A stretch of DNA of 15,085 bases from Cerioporus squamosus (Eukaryota > Basidiomycota > Agaricomycetes > Polyporales > Polyporaceae), in contig JABYQS010000707.1 in NCBI GenBank assembly GCA_022592435.1, positions 1-15,085 of the forward strand, in the 5' to 3' direction. A program made the position numbers and the translations under genes. The stretch's first letter is position 1. The number at the start of each line of letters is the position of its first letter. The notes under the pieces were generated by a model that searched no databases, had not been told where the DNA came from, and was given only the letters and a program-made list of their open reading frames with translations. Below are positions 1-5,500 of this stretch, piece by piece.

Positions 1-10
1 GCTCTCATAA

Positions 11-1009
11 CCCAGCGCGAAACACATCTGCAAAGACTTAATTGCATTCGATGGTTGCGAAATCTTGTGGGAAGTTGGCAGTGAGCGCTGTAATTTCCTG
101 GACGCGACATTCTACTTTGATCGCGACGGTCGCCTTCAATGGAAACCGTTCAGGAAGCAACGTAACCACATGGAAAGAATTCCGTGGATAAGTCACCACC
201 CGCTTGACGTCAAGCGTGGTACCTTTATTGGTGAATTATCACGGATGGCCGTGCTTAGTAGTGTTTTTACCACCTACTTAGACAGCGTACGAGAGTTGGT
301 AGCCTTGTACGTCAAGCGCGGTTATCCGCAGGAACTTGTATATACTTGGGTCAAGAATCACGCTTCAGAGCGCTGGGAACGGCGTCTTAGTGAACCTGTC
401 CGTGACGCCAGCGAAAGCGAGGGCGTTCTGGTCTTGAAAACCGAGTATAACTCGGCATGGAATTATTTCAGTGCCAAGGAATTAGGAGATACCATCCTAG
501 GATATTGGCGTGATTGGTACGAACGTGCCGACGCCGGGCTCAACACTACGTACACCAACGTAGATTGGCCCAGACCGACAGTTGCCTATGGCGACCTCGA
601 GGTGAAACCGGATCTCTTTACTGAGGTTCCGGACACTGTAGGGGGGACAATTTTGATCCCTGACGTCAGAAAAATTAATATCCTAAACAGACGAATGATT
701 ACGAGTCGCAAACGCACTCGCAATATGTTCGACTTGACCAGTCTTTGGAAAAAGATGGTTCTCACTGGGATTGACGAGTCGTCGATGTCGGCTTCACACG
801 TGAAGCCGATGGGTGTTGCACGCACCCAGCCCGTCGCGGGCCGTCGACGGTTACTGTTGATGAGGAAGAAAGTCACGATGCGCAACTCGCGTACCGCAAT
901 GACTATCGTGACAATATTCACCATCGCTCGCCGTCCCCGAATAAGATGTTTTTCGGCTAAGCGTCTCTCCGATGGAGATTCGTTGGGCATCCGGCTCCGT
1001 AAGACTTAA
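11..1009 (+). CDS. Reverse transcriptase, thumb and C-terminal fragment (Penelope-like)
   Basis: The frame is open from position 11, just after a TAA at 8-10, to a stop at 1007-1009. It is partial: the fingers/palm and the catalytic Asp box should lie to the left, and the TAA may be intronic or a break. Recognisable are FLDATFYF (encoded at about 95-120), matching the primer-grip region, and WISHHPLDVKRGTFIGELSR, the thumb signature seen as HPxxVKxGxxxGExxR in Penelope-like and related reverse transcriptases. A KRGYP element follows. No GIY-YIG endonuclease is visible downstream, as in Coprina. After about 780 this frame becomes Arg-rich, whereas frame 1 (781-960) is open with acidic composition (VDEEESHD) and ends in TAA, so the true tail may be frameshifted. 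Probably a decaying copy. Reverse transcriptase is clear; the exact clade is inferred. Confidence 0.75.
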   Translation, partial: PSAKHICKDLIAFDGCEILWEVGSERCNFLDATFYFDRDGRLQWKPFRKQRNHMERIPWISHHPLDVKRGTFIGELSRMAVLSSVFTTYLDSVRELVALYVKRGYPQELVYTWVKNHASERWERRLSEPVRDASESEGVLVLKTEYNSAWNYFSAKELGDTILGYWRDWYERADAGLNTTYTNVDWPRPTVAYGDLEVKPDLFTEVPDTVGGTILIPDVRKINILNRRMITSRKRTRNMFDLTSLWKKMVLTGIDESSMSASHVKPMGVARTQPVAGRRRLLLMRKKVTMRNSRTAMTIVTIFTIARRPRIRCFSAKRLSDGDSLGIRLRKT

Positions 1010-1443
1010 TCCCTCGATCGTGCGCGTCACGGCGTGGGAGGAGACGGGCCACTCGTATATCGAGCCGCCCAAACGTAACGCAAGCCTCCCCCGTTGACTA
1101 GGGAGATGTGGGATAAGTGGCTCTGCTACTCTGCTAGCATCCACCGTGTTTTGCCGCTACCCTTCGGGGCGTTTTAGGCGGGCCGCACACTCACTCGTCC
1201 GTGGAACAACTAACCTACAACGACGGGAGTACGCTACGTGAATGGCAGGGGCCATTACAAACGCAACAGTGGCTGGGAGCTTCTTCGGAGGCGCCCCTTA
1301 GAAACCAGCCTGTTGGCGTGGACACAGCCCTCCCATTGGTACTTGGCTGATGACATCATTATTCACTAATTCCTTATACGCAGACGCGATAACTAAAGTA
1401 ACTCACGCGAACACTTCGCTAGTTCGTGGGTTGTACAGTGTTC
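1010..1443 (+). other. 3' untranslated region of the distal retroelement
   Basis: No convincing reading frame is present. The stretch contains the 9-mer CCTGTTGGC (about 1307-1315) and, just before it, CGCCCCTTAG; both also occur in the ribozyme-bearing element downstream. They may be remnants of the same untranslated sequence, although no hammerhead core survives here. It ends in an imperfect stem-loop and passes directly into telomeric repeats. Confidence 0.45.
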
Positions 1444-1460
1444 TAACCCAACCCTAACCG
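1444..1460 (+). repeat. Short interstitial telomeric tract at the retroelement 3' end
   Basis: Two to three imperfect C-rich units (CTAACC, CAACCCTAACC) lie exactly where the distal element ends. They match the C-strand telomere repeat with the distal end to the left. About 60 nt of AT-rich sequence separates them from the next telomeric tract. Confidence 0.7.
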
Positions 1461-1518
1461 TGAGTACTTAATAACTTATTGTTATTTATGCTTATCTGTC
1501 TGACATCGTTTATCGGTA

Positions 1519-1570
1519 GCTAACCCTAACCGAACTCGAACCCTAACCGAACCCTAACCGAACCCTAACT
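1519..1570 (+). repeat. Telomere-like tract with an 11-nt variant unit CCCTAACCGAA
   Basis: One CTAACCCTAACC stretch is followed by repeated CCCTAACCGAA units: three in a row plus a degenerate one starting CGAACT. The 11-nt periodicity differs from simple CCCTAA. The tract caps the left (5') side of the proximal non-coding element, as expected if telomeric sequence was added to a 5'-truncated insertion. Confidence 0.8.
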
Positions 1571-2157
1571 GGGAACCCGCAGGTGCGTCCTTAGACGCCC
1601 TACTCCCAGCCACGTGACCCGAGGCCTAGAACCTCGGGCCGAACAGCCGGTTAACTCCGGACTGGAGCCTACCCTGTTATGGTAAGATCTAAGCGAACCG
1701 TACCCCGGCCTGCTACGGCCGGACCGGACCATTAGACGCACGGAACTTACCTTTACCGCCGGCCGGAGCGATCCGACCGGTCCGGAGCGCAGCCGTTGAG
1801 CGCTCTGGGGGACTAGGCGGACTCTGGACCGGCTTATATACTGGCCTAGTAGGCGCTGTCACGGCAGATGCCAGCCAATAGGATTTGAGGAACGATTTTC
1901 CGACCGGAACTCCGGTCGGGATATCTATTATTGCATCGGTGTTCCCTCGCGGGAACCTCGGACTCGGGCCGAGACATAACCGGTGCAGGGTGAGAGAATT
2001 GATGTCGGAACTCGGCATTTATGTCATCACTGATGACAATGTCGTGATCGGTCCGCTTAGAGCGGATCGGAACATAAGCGTTATTGTGTCATTAACTCCG
2101 AGGCCGGGATTAGTCACCGTCCGACATCGGAGTTAAGCGTCAGCTGGTACCTTACCT

Positions 2158-2230
2158 AAGCAGCCCTGATGAGCCATATATAAGGCGAAACAGCAGCTGC
2201 GGTAGTCTCTACCGAGCCTGTTGGCTGCTT
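2158..2230 (+). ncRNA. Hammerhead ribozyme, type I
   Basis: All core elements are present in order. Stem I is a perfect 8-bp helix, AAGCAGCC (2158-2165) with GGCTGCTT (2223-2230). The core CTGATGA is at 2166-2172. Stem II is GCC/GGC (2173-2175/2184-2186) with an 8-nt AT-rich loop. GAAA is at 2187-2190. Stem III begins CAG (2191-2193) against CTG (2218-2220) and carries an inner hairpin GGTAG/CTACC (2201-2205/2209-2213). A2190 pairs with T2221, and the expected cleavage is after T2222 (triplet GUU, allowed by the NUH rule). Stem I is open to the flanks, so it is type I, the topology found in Penelope-like elements. It would cut a plus-strand transcript about 60 nt before the telomeric repeats. 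Confidence 0.92.
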
Positions 2231-2264
2231 CGCCCCTTAGTCTTTTCTTAGCACTAGTCTTCTA

Positions 2265-2281
2265 GCGGTGCTTCGCACCGC
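2265..2281 (+). other. Terminal stem-loop abutting telomeric repeats
   Basis: A perfect 7-bp inverted repeat, GCGGTGC/GCACCGC, with a TTC loop ends 3 nt before the first CCCTAA. Its place at the extreme 3' end of the element, with a comparable imperfect stem at the end of the distal element, suggests a recognition structure for the reverse transcriptase or a folded RNA 3' end. Function is inferred. Confidence 0.75.
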
Positions 2282-2284
2282 CCT

Positions 2285-2317
2285 CCCTAACCCTAACCCT
2301 AACCCTAACCCTCTAAC
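2285..2317 (+). repeat. Interstitial telomeric repeat (CCCTAA)4 plus a degenerate unit
   Basis: Four perfect CCCTAA units (2285-2308) are followed by CCCTCTAACG. The repeat is the C-strand of TTAGGG and places the chromosome end to the left. It forms the junction between the proximal retroelement piece and the subtelomere. Confidence 0.95.
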
Positions 2318-2530
2318 GCATAATTTCCTAACCTTCTAACGCTTTAACACTCTAACGCATAAATCCCTAACTTCTCTACACACCCACTTATAGCCCTACA
2401 GCCCATAACGTCTGCCATAACTTCATAGCTTATCCACACTCACCCTAAGTCAGAATCAATCCTAGCACAGTATCCAGCACAGCAATACATAAAGCACATA
2501 CCCCCTACAACACCTAAGTACATGCACTAA
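2318..2530. repeat. Decayed telomeric repeats and TLH downstream region
   Basis: C/A-rich sequence with many scattered CTAAC, CCTAA and CTAACGCATAA pieces, densest at 2318-2375 and thinning towards the TLH stop codon. It looks like an eroded former telomere tract. On the minus strand it is the 3' flank of the helicase gene and presumably contains its polyadenylation region; no clear signal was identified. Confidence 0.6.
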
Positions 2531-5500
2531 CTACTGTTGTCCTTCACGCAGCCTATCTACAACAAACAAAAACATACGTATCATGTTCGTATAGCTCTCC
2601 CCTTGCTCAGTCCTCACCAGCCATAACGCATACCTCGCATCATCTACCCATGTCTGCCCAAAGTGACCCTCAGCTGCAATCCGCTCCGACTGGGTGAAGA
2701 ATGCCCAGTATCCCACAGACGCAACCACATCTAGGTACTGCGGCTCGCAGTTGAAGTTTCCCCTGCCCTGCTGAGCCCGGTGCAACATATCATGGAAGTA
2801 TGGTATGTGGCACCGGTAGCACACCGGACATCCATCCTTCTGCTTATAGACCACCTGTGTCTTCATCCAGTCCAGGTACATGCCTGACACCCGGTCACTG
2901 TGGTGCCTTGTTGAGGCCTGCAGGCCTGCCATGACTGGACAGCCCAGGACCCCATTGCTGTGAGCACGCTGTGGCTGACCTCGAGGGTTCGACACCCGAC
3001 AGACAGGGCACAAGCCACCAAACAAGTCCAGGGCTGCCTTGACCCGGGCAACCAGTGGTCCCAACCTGGCAGCTCGTACTTCGTGCAGGGCAAGCGACTG
3101 CTTCTGAGGCTGGAGGAATGCCGCACCAGGGGCTGGAGGGGGAGGAGGACGGCTGGAAGGGGCAGTAGCAGACTGGGAGTCCAGGGCAAAAGCACTGGAG
3201 ACAGAACGAGGTCGGCGACTTGCAAGCTGGGGGGAGAGGACTGGATTGCCTGGTAGAAGTGTAGCAGGGGGAAGGGGAGGGGCAACATATCGCTTTTTGC
3301 CTCCAACATCTTGCTGCCAGACCGCAGGAACAAGGACCTTCCCTTTAGAGCAAGCAGGACAAGGCCAGTTATAGGGGCTATCCTGACACTTGTGTCCACT
3401 GCCATCCAGGAACTTGGTAAAGATCTCCCTCCAGCACCGGCCCAACGGGTTGTTCAGGATCAGTGTAAGGTCCTGCTGGCCCAGATGGTCCGCCTCCTTG
3501 CCCACTGGCTTGTTGAAGCGCTGTGTCTTGAAGTGGTAGAGGTGAATGAATGCAACATCTCCATCCCGACCTGCTCTCCCTGCCATTTGCAAGAAGTCGA
3601 CCACCCCTCGAGGAGCCCCAACCAGGAAGACATACCGGACGGATGGGTAGTCGTTGCCTGGGCCAAAAGCATCCGTAGCCACCATGACATTGTGGACTCC
3701 CTCGTACCACCGCTGTGCCATGCCATCCCGCTCCTCGTTGGTGATAGACTTGTCACTGCTGCCCCGGTAGCATTCGCATCCCAGATGGTCAGCAAGTTGC
3801 AGTCCATTGGCCACAGTCTGCACAAAGACAAGGGCACGGTGCGCAGGGTTCTTCGACATCATGTGTAGGCTGGTTTGAATCTCCATGGCTATCGCCTGCA
3901 TAGTCTGCACAAAGTGAATAAGAGATTTTAGTTCAACAGGGCTGGGAAGTACATACCTCAGGATCTGGCATCTGAACCACGACTGGAGCCTTGAACGACA
4001 GCTCAGGACGGTTGGAGGTGGTCCGGATGATATGAGTGTTGTCCCCAGCAGCTAGGGTGAAACTGGCACCGAGATAGGGAAGGGAGACAGGGGGGATGGT
4101 GGCAGACAGAAGCATGACCTGGACAAAACAGAACCGCAGCTCCTTGACCTGGTGCATGATGCCTCGGTATGAACCCTCGGTCAACACCAGATGTGCCTCG
4201 TCAAAGACAATGCGGTTAAGCCTGACATCGGATCGAAGGGAAGTGACTGCTTGTCGCCATGCCGTGCCACCTGCAGCATCGAGGGATACAAGGACAAGGG
4301 GATTCTGGCCAGAGAGGCGAGGGTTTGAGGGATTGAAGACCTCGAAGGGGTACCTCAACTGGTTAAGCCTTCTCTGCCAGTCAGCCAGCAGCGAGCGCAA
4401 AGGCAAGAAGACTGCTGTGATCTTGTCGGTCTCCAGCATGGCTGCAGTGGCAACAACCGCACTCTTGCCTGAGCCAGTAGGCAGGATGACGACCAAGTCC
4501 TTCTGCCAAGCAACAGCCGCCATGACCGCCTCCTTTTGACCCTCGTTGCGCCACTGAGCATCATTCTTCTTCAGCACCCGGCGCAGCATCTGAAGTGCTT
4601 GTTCCTCGGTAGGCATGGGGCCTATATTCATATATAAGTATAGACCTCATTGCATAGAACCAATGCACTCACCAACAGGCATGTCAACCACCGGGGCCAT
4701 GACAACTGGGGCAGGGACTGGAGGTGGCAATGCAGCCGATGGCCCAGGAACAGGAACTTGAACTTGAGGAGGGCCTGACCGACTTGCAGCAGGTCTAGGC
4801 TGCGGGGGAGTACTTGGTTGTACTTGGGGAGGTGCAGGAATGGGGACACGAGGAGGGAGGGGAGCCACAGGGACCGGATTGGGATCTTGGTACATGTCAT
4901 CGATTTTGTGGTCTACAAGCAAAGTCAACAAATGACAGGGGAAATATATAATCTCGAAGGAACTCACCATCTTGAGGAGGTGCATGCCCACCCATCATTT
5001 GCTGCAACTGACCAAGCAACTGAGCCTGGAATGTTTGCAAGCTGGCTGTGGTTGCTGCAGTCATAGCCTGTTGCATGGCAGTAAGCTGAGGCTGAAGCTG
5101 TGCAACGACCAATCCAGCAAGGGCCTCAAGGTCTACAGCAGCCCCAGTTGGAGCCTGAGGACGAGGGGCAGGAGGTTGGAAGTAGCGGCGTAATGATTGG
5201 CGCAACGAGGTGAGGTCACCCCCTGAAGAGATGTCAGCTATGTCAAGCACACAACAGAAATATACCACTGACCAGGAACCAGCTTGAGAGCTGCATGCCA
5301 CCGCTTCGAAGTAGCCAGGAAGGGTTTAATGTAGTCCTCTGGCAGACCAGTGGCTGCCAGGTTGGTGACACCATACCGCAACCAGTCCACACGATGCGAG
5401 TGTCCTGCCTGAGCTGCGTCGGGGGTCTCCAGCTCCTCCTCCAGGTACATCTCCTCCAGGCCAGCATGGTGACGACGGAAGGGGGTCGAGACTTGACGCC

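Larger units (their letters stand above)
1..1443 (+). mobile_element. Distal Coprina-like (endonuclease-free Penelope-like) telomeric retroelement, 3' part
   Basis: This is the 3' portion of a retroelement whose 5' part lies beyond the left edge of the window. It holds the end of a reverse transcriptase frame, then about 430 nt of untranslated sequence, and stops where C-rich telomeric repeats begin at about 1444. An imperfect stem-loop lies just before the junction (arms about 1404-1412 and 1422-1428). Known biology: Athena (rotifers) and Coprina (basidiomycetes) elements lack an endonuclease, prime on the telomeric G-overhang, and carry short C-rich repeats at their 3' ends, which face the chromosome interior. 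Orientation and junction here fit that pattern. The catalytic YxDD box is outside the window, so the family call rests on the thumb region and the telomeric setting. Confidence 0.7.
1571..2284 (+). mobile_element. Proximal telomere-attached retroelement piece, non-coding, with hammerhead ribozyme
   Basis: About 700 nt without a believable reading frame, bounded on both sides by C-rich telomeric repeats. It is unusually rich in hairpins: arms 1900-1908/1911-1919, 1941-1946/1951-1956, 2022-2029/2031-2038, 2049-2057/2061-2069, and a longer-range stem 2092-2100/2128-2136. A hammerhead ribozyme follows at 2158-2230 and a terminal stem-loop at 2265-2281. This fits the untranslated or LTR-like part of a Coprina/Athena-type Penelope element, where hammerheads are known. 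I interpret it as an older, 5'-truncated terminal addition. It could also be a stand-alone, non-autonomous ribozyme-bearing element. Confidence 0.65.

Noticed and set aside
1347..1353. A second CTGATGA hammerhead-core word in the distal element
   Set aside because: No GAAA box or pairing stems follow at suitable distance; taken as chance.
2030..2036. CTGATGA word just upstream of the true ribozyme
   Set aside because: It is part of the palindrome TGTCATCA-C-TGATGACA and lacks GAAA and stems II/III.
1713..2136. Short frames on both strands in the hairpin-rich stretch
   Set aside because: Composition follows the hairpins, there is no domain or splice logic, and the interval is bounded by telomeric repeats; better explained as structured non-coding sequence.
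2863..3868. Several frames of 98-185 codons on both strands over the helicase
   Set aside because: They overlap the last TLH exon, which carries all the helicase motifs; they are antisense or out-of-frame mirrors.
5223..5272. A shorter 35-nt version of TLH intron 6 using the acceptor CATAG
   Set aside because: It keeps the frame, but CTGAC just after it is a good branch point for the downstream TTCAG acceptor, which gives a 50-nt intron like its neighbours.
4628..5301. Alternative minus-strand frames over TLH exons 7 and 8
   Set aside because: They read through introns or in the wrong phase; the spliced model keeps one frame with consensus sites throughout.
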